Below are positions 11,300 through 19,941 of a stretch of DNA of 64,000 bases, piece by piece. The DNA is from Alcaligenaceae bacterium SAGV5 (lineage in GTDB: Bacteria > Pseudomonadota > Gammaproteobacteria > Burkholderiales > Burkholderiaceae_B): NCBI GenBank assembly GCA_009360345.1, contig SPDP01000001.1, forward strand, positions 2,375,832 to 2,439,831, in the 5' to 3' direction. The stretch's first letter is position 1; every line of letters starts with the position of its first letter. The notes under the pieces are model-generated. The model did no database searches, was not told the origin of the DNA, and saw only the letters and a program-made list of their open reading frames with translations. The translations under genes were made by a program, and so were the position numbers.

Positions 11300-11523
11300 G
11301 GGCTGAATCGACATTCATGTTCTTGACCCGGTCTTGTCCGGAGCACCGGGGCCGGGGGCTATTCCCGCGCGAGTTCACGCCCGCCCCGCCAACCGCGCCA
11401 ACTCCGGGAAGTCCCGCGCAGCGGGACCGGCTTCGCTGCGCCCCACCGCGGGCCGCCCCACCCCACCGGTCAAGGACGGCTCAAGAACCCGATCCCAGAC
11501 ATTCATGAATGTCGATGCAGCCT
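11300..11523. repeat. Intergenic element with terminal inverted repeats, copy 1
   Basis: This 224-bp stretch fills the gap between the convergent genes hutG (+) and the CMD-family gene (-). Its left end GGGCTGAATCGACATTCATG and the reverse complement of its right end AGGCTGCATCGACATTCATG agree at 18 of 20 bases. Inner arms continue with CTTGACC/TCTTGAGCC-like matches. A second copy lies at 63667-63973; they share both ends and a 41-bp core (11407-11447 here) that is inverted in copy 2. No ORF of its own is supported. A MITE-like or terminator-associated repeat is the likely nature. Confidence 0.75.
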
Positions 11524-12094
11524 AGGAGCGGTGCTTCGGCGGGAGGGGCGCCGGCGTGCCGTCGGGCAGTGGAATGCGCGCGGTATTGAGGACCATGGCC
11601 AGCAGGCCGTAATAGCCGCAAAGCGCCAGCAGGTCCAGGACGCCGCGCCTGCCGTAGCGTTGCAGGATGGCATCGTAGGCGCGCTCGCCGGGCTCGCCGT
11701 CGCGCAGCAGTTCGCCGCAGAAGTCGCAGGCGTCGCGCTGTTCGTCCGGCATGGCGGGCAGCGGCTGCCCGTGGGCGATGGCGTCGATCACGGCAGCGTC
11801 GAGACTCGTCGTGTTCAGCGCGATGCGCCGGTGGGCGAACCATTCGTACTGGCAGTCCCAATGCCGGGCCGTGACAAGCACCGCCAATTCGACCAGCTCG
11901 GGCGGCAGTCCCGTGCCGAACCGCAGATGCTCGCCCAGTTGCTGCAGGCGATCGGCCAGGTCCGGATGGTGCAGCAGCGCAAGGAAGGGGCCCTTGACCT
12001 CGCCGCGTGGCCCGGCGGCGATGCTGGCCGCCACCTCCCGCTGGCGCGGGTCCATCTGTTCGGGGGGAATGCGGGGAAAGCGCGGTTCTTGCAT
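11522..12094 (-). CDS. Carboxymuconolactone decarboxylase (AhpD-like) family protein
   Basis: A 190-residue protein from the ATG at 12094. It carries the CMD-family pattern: FLALLHHPDLADRLQQLGEHLRF at residues about 35-60, ELVELAVLVTARHWDCQYEW in the centre, and a C-terminal helix pair ending YYGLLAMVLNTARI. The usual CxxC of AhpD peroxidase partners is not present at the typical place (the CQYEW cysteine stands alone), so a decarboxylase-like or unknown role is more likely than a peroxidase role. It reads into 12099-13121 as a two-gene minus-strand unit with 4 bases between the upstream stop and this start. Its TAG stop is the terminal base triplet of the inverted-repeat element. Confidence 0.75.
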   Translation of the reverse strand: MQEPRFPRIPPEQMDPRQREVAASIAAGPRGEVKGPFLALLHHPDLADRLQQLGEHLRFGTGLPPELVELAVLVTARHWDCQYEWFAHRRIALNTTSLDAAVIDAIAHGQPLPAMPDEQRDACDFCGELLRDGEPGERAYDAILQRYGRRGVLDLLALCGYYGLLAMVLNTARIPLPDGTPAPLPPKHRS

Positions 12095-12098
12095 GAGC

Positions 12099-13121
12099 CT
12101 AGTTCCTGACGGTAATGGAGTGAGGCGGGCGGCCCGGGGGAATGTCGGCCATGCGCCAGTGCAGGGCGCGCACTTCGCCGAATTCGTGGGGCAGGCGTTC
12201 CCATTGGTCGCCGCCATCGACGCTGCGGAACAACTGGCCCAGGTTGGTGCAGGCGAACAGCAGCATGGGATCGGACGGATGCGTCGCGATGCACCACAGC
12301 GTGCTGTTGAGCCGGCCTGGAAGCGGGACGGGTTGCCAGGTGTCGCCATGGTCCGTGCTTCGCAGCAGGCGGGCATCGCTGCCCGGGGGGCCGTTGCCGT
12401 TGGTCAGGAACACGATGCGGTCGGTATCCGCGCGTGGCACCACGGCTCGGGTGTATTGCCACGGAGAGTCGAGCTGCTGGAACGTCCAATGGCCGCCATC
12501 GTCGTCGCTGCGGTGCAGGCCGCGATTGGTGGTGGCCAGGATCGTGCGCACCCCGCCGGGCTTCCTCAGCACCGCGATGCCGTGGACGTCCAGCGATACG
12601 AGCCCCTCGTTCCTGGGCTCCCAGGTCCGGCCGCGATCGCCGCTGCGATAGATGCCGCCGATTTCGATGGTGGCCCACAGCACGTCGGGATCGACGGGAT
12701 CGACCAGGATCTGGGTGACGCGCGTGGGCCCCTGGTTGATGGGCGAGAAGGCGGCCGCGCCGGGTAAATCGAACGGCCGCCAGGAGGCGCCGCCGTCCTC
12801 GCTGCAATAGACCGCGGCGGGCCGTCCGCCAGCGTAGAGGACGTCAGGGTCGACGGGGGATTGCGCCAGCGCCCAGACATCGGCCAGCGGCGACGGTACG
12901 GGGGTCCAGCGGGTCGTGGATTCGTCCCAGCGATGGATGCCCATGTCGGTTCCCGCGTGCAGGACGCCCGGCCTGGCGGGATGGCTGCTGAACGTCCAGA
13001 CGCGGGCCTCGAGATACATGCCCGAATGGCTGTTCGGATGCAGCCAGGTTTCTCCCCGGTCTTCGCTGAACCATGCGGAATGGCCGGCGGTGCCGGCATA
13101 GACTTCGATACGCCTCGACAT
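12099..13121 (-). CDS. BNR/Asp-box repeat beta-propeller protein
   Basis: A 340-residue protein with six Asp-box motifs of the S/T-x-D-x-G-x-x-W type: SEDRGETW, SEDGGASW, SGDRGRTW, SDDDGGHW, STDHGDTW and SVDGGDQW, spaced about 45-60 residues apart. That predicts a six-bladed propeller of the sialidase/YCF48-like superfamily. No signal peptide is visible. The family includes glycosidases, photosystem assembly factors and exo-sialidase-like sensors, and no catalytic sialidase residues (FRIP motif) are seen, so enzymatic activity is not claimed. It is the first gene of a minus-strand pair with the CMD protein and is divergent from the Bug gene at 13216. Confidence 0.7.
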   Translation of the reverse strand: MSRRIEVYAGTAGHSAWFSEDRGETWLHPNSHSGMYLEARVWTFSSHPARPGVLHAGTDMGIHRWDESTTRWTPVPSPLADVWALAQSPVDPDVLYAGGRPAAVYCSEDGGASWRPFDLPGAAAFSPINQGPTRVTQILVDPVDPDVLWATIEIGGIYRSGDRGRTWEPRNEGLVSLDVHGIAVLRKPGGVRTILATTNRGLHRSDDDGGHWTFQQLDSPWQYTRAVVPRADTDRIVFLTNGNGPPGSDARLLRSTDHGDTWQPVPLPGRLNSTLWCIATHPSDPMLLFACTNLGQLFRSVDGGDQWERLPHEFGEVRALHWRMADIPPGRPPHSITVRN

Positions 13122-13154
13122 CCCCGTTTGCCTCCTTGATGACGCCAGATCATC

Positions 13155-13181
13155 AGTATATCTTTTCCGTAAAAATATACT
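13155..13181. promoter_or_regulatory. Inverted repeat in divergent promoter region
   Basis: AGTATAT (13155-13161) and ATATACT (13175-13181) form a perfect 7-bp inverted repeat with a 13-base spacer, in the AT-rich 94-bp gap between the divergent BNR gene and the Bug gene. Surrounding DNA is more than 65 percent GC, so the AT-rich patch probably holds the promoters and an operator. The regulator is unknown. Confidence 0.45.
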
Positions 13182-13215
13182 ACTATGTAAGAAATTTTAT
13201 TATTCGGAGACGGCA

Positions 13216-14172
13216 ATGAAACGGATCCTGGCGGTCATGGCGCTCCTGGCGACAGTCGGCGCGCCCGCGCTCGCGGCCTACCCCGAGCGTCCGGTGCGGA
13301 TCATCATCGGCTTTCCCCCGGGCGGGGCGATCGACACCATTGCGCGGCTGATGGGGCCGCCGCTGGCGGAGCGGCTGGGCCAGCCCGTGGTGATCGAGAA
13401 CAAGCCGGGCGCCGGCGGCGTGGTGGCCACGCAGGGCGTGGCGAGAGCCGAAGCCGACGGCTATACCGTGCTGATGGGAACGATGGGCAATCTGAGCATC
13501 ACGCCGGTGCTGACCAAGGACCTCAGCTATGACATGGAGAAGGACTTCGCGCCGGTCACCGTGGTCGCCTCGTCGGGGTTCGTGCTGTACGTGAATCCCG
13601 CGCTGCCGGCCCGCACCGTGGGCGAATTGATCGCCTATGCCAAGGCGAACCCCGGCAAGGTCAATTTCTCGTCCAGCGGCAACGGCGGATTGCCTCACAT
13701 GGCGGGGGAGCTGTTCAATGCCGCCACGGGCCTGAAGCTGACCCACGTGCCGTACAAAGGCAGCACGCCCGCCATCAATGACGTGATCGCCGGGCAGGTG
13801 CAGATGACCTTCGAGGCGACGGCCATCGGGCTGCCGTTCGTCGAGGCCGGGCGCCTGCGCGCGCTGGCCACCACCGGCGACCGGCGGCTGGCCGTCTTCC
13901 CTGATGCCCCGGCCGTGGCCGAGACCCTGCCGGGCTTCAGTGTTACCAACTGGTTCGGCATGGTGGTGCCGGCCAGGACGCCGCAGGACCGGATCGACCG
14001 CCTGCAGAAGGAAATCGCCGTCGTGCTCGCCCGCCCGGAAATCAAGGAGCGCCTGGATGCGCTGGGGGTCGCCGTGGTGGCCAGCCCGCCGGAGGCGGCC
14101 GGCCGCTTCATGCGGGAGGAGCGTTCGCGCTGGGCGAAAGTGATCCGGGATGCGAACATCACGGCGAACTGA
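13216..14172 (+). CDS. Bug-family periplasmic solute-binding receptor
   Basis: A 318-residue receptor with a signal peptide of about 20 residues (hydrophobic core MALLATVGAPALA). Family motifs: IIIGFPPGGAIDTIARLM, VVIENKPGAGGVVATQG, ADGYTVLMGTMGN, THVPYKGSTPAINDVIAGQ and a C-terminal RDANITAN end. An AGACGGCA ribosome-binding region precedes ATG 13216. It leads a plus-strand unit continuing with a ThDP enzyme at 14260, so its ligand may be the acid handled by that cluster; this is inference. Confidence 0.93.
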   Translation: MKRILAVMALLATVGAPALAAYPERPVRIIIGFPPGGAIDTIARLMGPPLAERLGQPVVIENKPGAGGVVATQGVARAEADGYTVLMGTMGNLSITPVLTKDLSYDMEKDFAPVTVVASSGFVLYVNPALPARTVGELIAYAKANPGKVNFSSSGNGGLPHMAGELFNAATGLKLTHVPYKGSTPAINDVIAGQVQMTFEATAIGLPFVEAGRLRALATTGDRRLAVFPDAPAVAETLPGFSVTNWFGMVVPARTPQDRIDRLQKEIAVVLARPEIKERLDALGVAVVASPPEAAGRFMREERSRWAKVIRDANITAN

Positions 14173-14259
14173 CCGGAGTCGGGAGGGATGCCGCGCAGCC
14201 GCCCTGGATGGGCGCGCGCGGCGGGATCATAACGTTTTGTTTCGATGGGATAGTGCCGC

Positions 14260-15807
14260 ATGATGAATGGCGCCGAGTCGCTTGTCAGGACCCTTCTCGC
14301 GTCCAGCGTGGACGTCTGTTTCGCCAATCCGGGAACGTCGGAGATGCACTTCGTCGCCGCCCTCGATCGGGTGCCCGGCATGCGATGCGTGCTGGGCCTG
14401 TTCGAGGGGGTGGTGACCGGGGCGGCCGATGGTTATGCGCGCATGGCCGGGCGGCCCGCCTCGACCTTGCTGCATCTGGGGCCAGGCCTGACCAATGGCA
14501 TGGCCAATCTGCACAATGCCCGCAAGGCCCGGTCGCCCATCGTGAACATCGTCGGTGAACACGCGAGCGATCATCTGCAGTACGAAAGCCCGCTGCGCAG
14601 TGATGTCCCGGGCGCGGCGGCCCTGGCTTCCGACTGGTGGCGGGTGGGCGGCGACGGACGGAGCATCGCCCGGGACGCGGCCGATGCCGTGACCGCCGCG
14701 CGCAGCCAGGATGGACAGATCGCGATGCTCATCCTGCCGGCCGATACCGCCTGGAGCCCCGGCGGCGAGCCGATGGGGGCCGCCGAGCCGCCGGCCCTGG
14801 CGCGGGCGTCGGCCGAGGCGATGCGCCGGGCGGTCCAGGCGCTGCGCTCCGGCCGACGCTGCGCCGTGCTGGTGACCGGACGAGCGCTGGAAGAGGCTGG
14901 CCTGCCCGTGGTGGCCCGACTGGCCGGCGCGGGTATCCGCGTCATGGCCTCGCAGTCGAATCGCCGGGTCGCGCGGGGACGGGGCCGGCTGGTGGTTCCG
15001 CGGGTGCCGTTCGCCGTGGATCAGGGGGTGGCCGCGCTGGCGGGACTGGATGTGCTGATCCTCGTGGGGAGTCATCCGCCCGCGGCGTTCTTCGGCTATC
15101 CGGGCAAGCCGCGCATGCTCACGCCCGCCGGCTGCGAGATCCAGGCCCTGGTCGAACCGGGTGGCGACGCCTTGCATGCGCTGGCCTGGCTGGCCGACGA
15201 ACTGGGCCTGCCTGGCGCCGCGCCCGTTCCGGTGGCCGCGGCGCCAGGGCTGCCCGCCGATGGCCCGCTCGATGCCGATACCGTCATGCAGACCATGGCC
15301 GCCCTGCTTCCCGAGGGTGCCATCCTGTGCGACGAATCCGTGTCGTCGGGCCGTTCGCTGTTCCGGTTTACCGACGGCGCGGCGCCGCATGACTACTTGC
15401 AGATCACCGGCGGCGCCATCGGTTCCGGCCTGCCGATGGCCACGGGGGCCAGCGTGGCTTGCCCGGACCGCAAGGTGGTCTGCTTCGAAGGCGACGGCAG
15501 CGGCATGTACACGCTCCAGGCGCTGTGGACCCAGGCGCGCGAGCGGCTGGACGTGGTGACCCTCATCCTGGCCAATCGCAGCTACCGGATCCTCCAGGGC
15601 GAGTTGAAGGGCGTGGGTATCGACCAGCCCGGCGAACAGGCGCACAGGATGCTCGACCTCGTGGGGCCCGAACTGGACTGGGTGGCGCTGGCGCGCGGCC
15701 AAGGGGTCGAGGCGGTGGCGGTGGATACGGTGTCGGGCCTGGCGGATGCCTTCCGCGGTGCGTGCGCCCGGCGGGGGCCGTTCCTGATCGAGGCGCGCAT
15801 ACCCTGA
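14260..15807 (+). CDS. Thiamine-diphosphate-dependent enzyme (acetolactate synthase/benzoylformate decarboxylase-like)
   Basis: A 515-residue ThDP enzyme; ATG at 14263 is an alternative start. The pyrimidine-binding domain shows ANPGTSEMHFVAALD, LFEGVVTGAADGYARMAG (catalytic Glu for the cofactor) and LLHLGPGLTNGMANLHNA. The PP domain shows GDGSGMYTLQALWTQAR with asparagine in ILANRSYRIL, the Mg-diphosphate motif. It is about 40-50 residues shorter than catalytic acetolactate synthase subunits and matches the putative acetolactate synthase large-subunit-like group often seen in aromatic or keto-acid degradation loci. The reaction is probably decarboxylation of a 2-keto acid; substrate unknown. 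Confidence 0.85.
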   Translation: MMNGAESLVRTLLASSVDVCFANPGTSEMHFVAALDRVPGMRCVLGLFEGVVTGAADGYARMAGRPASTLLHLGPGLTNGMANLHNARKARSPIVNIVGEHASDHLQYESPLRSDVPGAAALASDWWRVGGDGRSIARDAADAVTAARSQDGQIAMLILPADTAWSPGGEPMGAAEPPALARASAEAMRRAVQALRSGRRCAVLVTGRALEEAGLPVVARLAGAGIRVMASQSNRRVARGRGRLVVPRVPFAVDQGVAALAGLDVLILVGSHPPAAFFGYPGKPRMLTPAGCEIQALVEPGGDALHALAWLADELGLPGAAPVPVAAAPGLPADGPLDADTVMQTMAALLPEGAILCDESVSSGRSLFRFTDGAAPHDYLQITGGAIGSGLPMATGASVACPDRKVVCFEGDGSGMYTLQALWTQARERLDVVTLILANRSYRILQGELKGVGIDQPGEQAHRMLDLVGPELDWVALARGQGVEAVAVDTVSGLADAFRGACARRGPFLIEARIP

Positions 15808-15843
15808 ACCCGGCGGCCGCGGCAGTGGGGCCCCGCCGCGCCG

Positions 15844-16473
15844 TCAGCGCAGCGGGGAGTGGGCCGCGGCCAGCATCAGGCTCGATTCGATGCGATCGAC
15901 GAGATGGCCGTGCCGCGCCAGAAAGGCGCGCCATCCGTCCTGGGCCAGCGAGGCGGCCAGGCGCGCGCCCACGTCGCGATAGGCCAGTATCTGCACGACC
16001 TCGTTCAGGCGCCCGGCCTGCGTGGTCCAGATGCCCACGGAAGCGACGGATGCCGCATCGGGGTGCGCATCGCGCAACAGGGCCGCGAACTCCGCGGCCT
16101 TGCCTACCTTGGTGCGGATGAGCCTCGTCTCGTAGATATTGCGGTCCGGGGCCGGCGGTTGTGCCAGCGGCGCGATGGCCTCCATCAGCCGGATCTCCTG
16201 CTCCTGCATCAGCGGATGCACCTTCGCCACATAGTCGTCGCGCCAGGCCGGCAGCGCGGCGAGCCGGGCGCGCGCGGCCTGCCGTGTTTGCAGATCGTCG
16301 TGCTGCCAGAGATTGAAGATGCGATGGACCGAGCCGATTTCGCCGAACCAGAAGCCGAGGAGCCGGCCGTAGGCATCGCCTCGAACGGGGACGGCAACCT
16401 CCTGGGCCAGCCGGAGATACTCGGCCAGGCCGCCGGGGGCGACGGTGTAGATGCGGAGTTCGTCGATGGGCAT
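15844..16473 (-). CDS. NIPSNAP family protein with two ferredoxin-like domains
   Basis: A 209-residue protein starting at ATG 16473. Two NIPSNAP-like halves are visible: residues 3-95 (ELRIYTVAPGGLAEYLRL, FGEIGSVHRIFNLWQHDDL) and 110-205 (IYETRLIRTKVGKAAEFAALL, IWTTQAGRLNEVVQILAYRD). Family members are small dimeric alpha-beta barrel proteins, often next to catabolic genes, with uncertain biochemical roles. It is divergent from the OYE gene and convergent with the ThDP gene; 36 bases separate the two stops. Confidence 0.82.
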   Translation of the reverse strand: MPIDELRIYTVAPGGLAEYLRLAQEVAVPVRGDAYGRLLGFWFGEIGSVHRIFNLWQHDDLQTRQAARARLAALPAWRDDYVAKVHPLMQEQEIRLMEAIAPLAQPPAPDRNIYETRLIRTKVGKAAEFAALLRDAHPDAASVASVGIWTTQAGRLNEVVQILAYRDVGARLAASLAQDGWRAFLARHGHLVDRIESSLMLAAAHSPLR

Positions 16474-16498
16474 GGTGGCGCCTCTTACGTCTCGTTTA

Positions 16499-16528
16499 TT
16501 GACAAAGTTTCCCAAATTATAAGATAAT
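16499..16528 (+). promoter_or_regulatory. Probable sigma-70 promoter for the OYE operon
   Basis: TTGACA at 16499-16504 and GATAAT at 16523-16528 with an 18-base spacer lie 84 bases upstream of ATG 16612. On the opposite strand a perfect TATAAT sits inside the same stretch (about 16512-16519), so divergent promoters for the NIPSNAP gene and the OYE gene probably overlap. Confidence 0.55.
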
Positions 16529-16611
16529 TTTTTAATCGGGGCGTCCAGAAGGCGACTGCCGCCGCCGAGTCCCTGCATCGCCCCGGCCACGCGCAAGCGA
16601 CGATCTGACTC

Positions 16612-17733
16612 ATGACTGCACTCTTTTCTCCGCTCGTGCTGGGTGGCATGGAACTCCCGAACAGGATCGCCGTGTCGCCCATGGCCCAGTACAGCAGCGC
16701 GCCGGATGGCTGTGCCAGCGACTGGCATCTGGTTCATCTGGGACAACTGTCGTATTCCGGCGCGGGGCTGGTCATGACCGAGGCCACCGCGGTCGAGCCC
16801 GACGGCCGGGGTTCCCTGCAATGCCTGGGCCTGTATGGCGACTCGCAAGAGCAGGCGCTCGGCCGCGTGGTCGATTTCTGCCGGCAGTGGGGAGGCGCCC
16901 GCCTGGGGGTCCAGCTGTCGCACACCGGGCGCAAGGGATCCGTGCGCCTGCCCTGGGCGGGGCGCGGGCCGCTGCCTGCCGAGGAAGGGGGCTGGCCCGT
17001 CCTGGCGCCCTCGGCCTTGGCGGCCGACGAAGGCGGGCCGGTTCCGGCCGAACTCGACGAAGCCGGATTGCGGCGCGTCGCGCAGGCATTCGTGTCCGCC
17101 GCCCGGCGGGCAGTGCGCATCGGTTTCGATGTGATCGAACTGCATGCCGCGCACGGTTACCTGCTGCACCAGTTCCTGTCCCCCCTGTCGAACCGGCGCG
17201 ACGACGCCTATGGCGGCGATGCCGCACGCCGCATGCGCTTTCCGCTGGAGGTCGCGCAGGCGGTCCGGGCCGTGGTCCCGTCCGATCGGGCCCTGGGCGT
17301 GCGCATCAGCGCCAGCGACTGGGCCGAGGGCGGCTTCGGGCTCGACGATGCGGTGGCCTTCGCCGGCACCCTGAAGTCCATCGGGTGCGACTACGTTTGC
17401 GTGTCCAGCGGCGGCCTGGTGGGGCGCCAGCAGATCCGGGTCGGGCCGGAGTATCAGGTGCCGTTCGCCGCCGAGGTCCGCCAGCGGACGGGCCTGGCCA
17501 CCCGCGCGGTCGGCATGATCGCGCTCGCGCAGCAGGCCGACGCCATCGTACGGTCCGGACGCGCCGACTTCGTGGCGTTGGGACGGGCGATGCTCGACGA
17601 TCCCCGCTGGGGATGGCACGCGGCCGAAGCCCTGGGCGCTGCGGTCGACTATCCCAAGCCCTATGCGCGCGCCGCCAGTGCCGCCTGGCCTGGAGCCCGG
17701 CTGGTCAGGCCGGGTGGCGCCAGTGCTTCCTAG
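16612..17733 (+). CDS. NADH:flavin oxidoreductase, old yellow enzyme family
   Basis: A 373-residue FMN enzyme of the YqjM-like OYE branch. The start FSPLVLGGMELPNRIAVSPM is typical. GVQLSHTGRKGS carries the phosphate and substrate-side residues. IELHAAHGYLLHQFLSP is the family signature with the catalytic His pair, and SNRRDDAYGGDAARRMRF follows. FVALGRAMLDDPRW forms the C-terminal FMN phosphate-binding part. Such enzymes reduce activated C=C bonds of enones, maleimides or nitro compounds. It heads a plus-strand unit with the racemase-family gene, a Bug receptor and a cupin; a consensus-like promoter lies upstream. Confidence 0.93.
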   Translation: MTALFSPLVLGGMELPNRIAVSPMAQYSSAPDGCASDWHLVHLGQLSYSGAGLVMTEATAVEPDGRGSLQCLGLYGDSQEQALGRVVDFCRQWGGARLGVQLSHTGRKGSVRLPWAGRGPLPAEEGGWPVLAPSALAADEGGPVPAELDEAGLRRVAQAFVSAARRAVRIGFDVIELHAAHGYLLHQFLSPLSNRRDDAYGGDAARRMRFPLEVAQAVRAVVPSDRALGVRISASDWAEGGFGLDDAVAFAGTLKSIGCDYVCVSSGGLVGRQQIRVGPEYQVPFAAEVRQRTGLATRAVGMIALAQQADAIVRSGRADFVALGRAMLDDPRWGWHAAEALGAAVDYPKPYARAASAAWPGARLVRPGGASAS

Positions 17734-17790
17734 ACACCGCGTTACGAAAGCGCGCATCGCGCGCGGATCGCGAACATGGAGATTCCGACT

Positions 17791-18489
17791 ATGAATGCGT
17801 ATGCCTCGCCCGCGCCGTTGAAAGTCGGGCTGATGGTGCCGGCGAACAACACCACCATGGAGCGGGAACTGACCGCCTGGCTGCCGGACGGGTCACGGTG
17901 CGTCACCTTGCGGATCCCGCGCGGCGCGGGCTTGTTGACCAAGGAAACCCTGCCTCCCTACAAGGCCAGTGCGCTTGAACTGGCGGCGAGCTTTCCCCCG
18001 GATATCGACGTGGTGGCATATGGCTGCACGGCGGCGGGGTTCATCGCCGGGCCCCGGGGCGAAGCGCAACTGGCGGAGGAGCTGGCGGCGATCACGGGCA
18101 AGCCGGTGGTCACCACCGCGCGGTCGATGGTGGCGGCGCTGCAGGCGGCTGCCGCTCGCCGCATCGCGCTGGTCACGCCCTATAGCGACGAAGTCAACCG
18201 CAACCTCGGTCTGTTCCTGGCCGAGGGGGGGATCGAGGCGCACCGCGTCAGCAGCCTGGCCGCGGCCGATGTCGAAGCGTTGGGGCGCATCACGGCGCCG
18301 GAGGTGGCGGCGTTGGCGCGGAACACGATGGACGACGGTTGCGACGCGCTGTTCATCGCCTGTTCGCAACTGCCCACCTACGACATCCTGGATTCCCTGC
18401 AGGCGGAGCTCGGCCGGCCTGTCTGGTCTTCAATCAAGGCCACCGCGTGGCGGGCCTTGCAGGCCGTGGCGCAGACGACACGCCGGTAG
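17791..18489 (+). CDS. Asp/Glu racemase superfamily protein (maleate isomerase / arylmalonate decarboxylase-like)
   Basis: A protein of 232 residues from ATG 17791, which has a GGAG eight bases upstream; the ATG at 17776 would add five residues. Two cysteine motifs, YGCTAAGFIAG (about residue 75) and IACSQLPTYDIL (about residue 189), are the paired catalytic positions of maleate cis-trans isomerase, Asp/Glu racemase and related decarboxylases. MVPANNTTMERELTAWLP at the N-terminus matches the maleate isomerase/AMDase group. It follows the OYE gene; the two could process an unsaturated or malonyl-type diacid. Precise substrate unknown. Confidence 0.8.
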   Translation: MNAYASPAPLKVGLMVPANNTTMERELTAWLPDGSRCVTLRIPRGAGLLTKETLPPYKASALELAASFPPDIDVVAYGCTAAGFIAGPRGEAQLAEELAAITGKPVVTTARSMVAALQAAAARRIALVTPYSDEVNRNLGLFLAEGGIEAHRVSSLAAADVEALGRITAPEVAALARNTMDDGCDALFIACSQLPTYDILDSLQAELGRPVWSSIKATAWRALQAVAQTTRR

Positions 18490-18566
18490 AAACCGGCGAC
18501 ACGAAAAAAACCATCGAGACAGCCGCGATCGCGCCCGACGCCGACGCGGACCACCAGGAGGGCATC

Positions 18567-19550
18567 ATGAAGAGAGGCATCAGGCAATCGGCCGCGACCG
18601 TCTTCGCGGGTATGCTGGTATTCGCGGCAGGGGGGGCCGGCGCGCAAGGCTATCCCACCCAGCCGATCAGGCTCGTCGTTCCCTATAGCACCGGCGGCGT
18701 CACCGACATCACCGCACGGCTCGTCGCGCCCTACGTTTCCGAGGCGCTGGGCCAGCAACTGGTGATCGAGAACCGCAGCGGCGGCGCTTCGATCCCGGGG
18801 TCCGAGGCGGTCGCGCGGGCGGAGCCGGACGGCTACACGCTGTTGCTGACATCGACCGCGCTGGCGGCCAATCCCGTATTGTTCAAGAAGCTGCCGTTCG
18901 ACGCGCGCAAGGATCTCGCGCCGGTCAGCCTGCTGGCCACCGTGCCCACGGTGCTGGTGGTTCCGACCTCGCTGCCGGCCAGGAACCTGAAGGAGTTCAT
19001 CGCGCTGGCGAAGTCGCGGCCAGGGGGACTGGACTACGGGTCGGCCGGCTACGGCAGCGGCAACCACCTGACCACCGAAGTGTTCAAGAGCGCGGCCGGC
19101 ATCGAGGCCCAGCACATTCCCTACAAGGGGGGCGGCGCGGTCATGGCGGACCTGGTGGGCGGCCAGGTGTCGTTCGTATTCGCGGTGTTGCCCACCGCGT
19201 ATCCCTTCATCACCAGCGGCAAGCTGCGCGCGCTGGCCGTCAGCGGCGCCACGCGCAATCCCGCGCTGCCGGACGTGCCCACGGTGGCGGAGGCCGGGGG
19301 GCTGCCCGGCTTCAGCATCCAGGAGTGGATAGGCATTTTCGCGCCCGCCCGCACGCCGCGCGCGATCGTCGATCGGGTCAATGCCGCGACCGGCAAGGCG
19401 CTGCGGAACCCGGAACTGATCGGCAAGCTGAACGGGCTGGGGCTGGAGGCGCGGGGCGGTCCACCCGAGGCGCTCAGGGATTACTTCGGCGAAGAGAGCG
19501 ACCGGTGGGTGACGCTGGCCAAGAAGGTGAAACTGGACAAGGTCGAATGA
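18567..19550 (+). CDS. Bug-family periplasmic solute-binding receptor
   Basis: A 327-residue receptor; ATG 18567 has a strong AGGAGGGC ribosome-binding site. The signal peptide runs to about residue 27 (AAGGAGA). Family motifs: LVVPYSTGGVTDITARLV, LVIENRSGGASIPG, ADPs such as PDGYTLLLTSTALAAN, AQHIPYKGGGAVMADLVGG. Its stop overlaps the ATG of the cupin gene (ATGA at 19547-19550). It probably captures the substrate of the OYE/isomerase unit, which is inference from order. Confidence 0.92.
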   Translation: MKRGIRQSAATVFAGMLVFAAGGAGAQGYPTQPIRLVVPYSTGGVTDITARLVAPYVSEALGQQLVIENRSGGASIPGSEAVARAEPDGYTLLLTSTALAANPVLFKKLPFDARKDLAPVSLLATVPTVLVVPTSLPARNLKEFIALAKSRPGGLDYGSAGYGSGNHLTTEVFKSAAGIEAQHIPYKGGGAVMADLVGGQVSFVFAVLPTAYPFITSGKLRALAVSGATRNPALPDVPTVAEAGGLPGFSIQEWIGIFAPARTPRAIVDRVNAATGKALRNPELIGKLNGLGLEARGGPPEALRDYFGEESDRWVTLAKKVKLDKVE

Positions 19551-19939
19551 GCGCCGCGCCCTCTGCGGCATGGGCGCCGGCCGCCGAAGCCCGTGTCCGC
19601 GAGCTGGCGGAGTTCCTGTGGGAGCAATCGCCCGGCCATTTCGGCGGCGCGTTGTCCAAGATCCTGGTCAGCGCGCAGACGCCGGGTGCCCGCTACCTGG
19701 ACCTGCGGCTGTCGAGCTACGAGCCCATGGCCTATGTGCAAAGCCACGTGCACGACGAGAAAGAGCAGATCTATTACTTCGTCGATGGCGAGGGGCTGCT
19801 GGAGTTGGGACAGGAACGGCAGGTCGTGCGCGCGGGCAGCTTCGTCCTCATTCCGCCCGGCGTGCCCCACGCGCTGCACAACACCGGGCTGGCGAACCTG
19901 GTCTTCCTGGTCGTCACGACCCCGACCGGGCCGCGCTGA
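19547..19939 (+). CDS. Cupin domain protein
   Basis: A 130-residue single-domain cupin overlapping the Bug stop. Motif 1 is QSHVHDEKEQIYYFVDGEG and motif 2 is GSFVLIPPGVPHALHN, giving the His-His-Glu/His metal site of the beta-barrel. Cupins of this size range from dioxygenases to isomerases and sensors, so no reaction is assigned. Translational coupling to the Bug gene implies a role in the same pathway. A GC-rich hairpin follows its stop. Confidence 0.85.
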   Translation: MSAAPSAAWAPAAEARVRELAEFLWEQSPGHFGGALSKILVSAQTPGARYLDLRLSSYEPMAYVQSHVHDEKEQIYYFVDGEGLLELGQERQVVRAGSFVLIPPGVPHALHNTGLANLVFLVVTTPTGPR

Positions 19940-19941
19940 AT

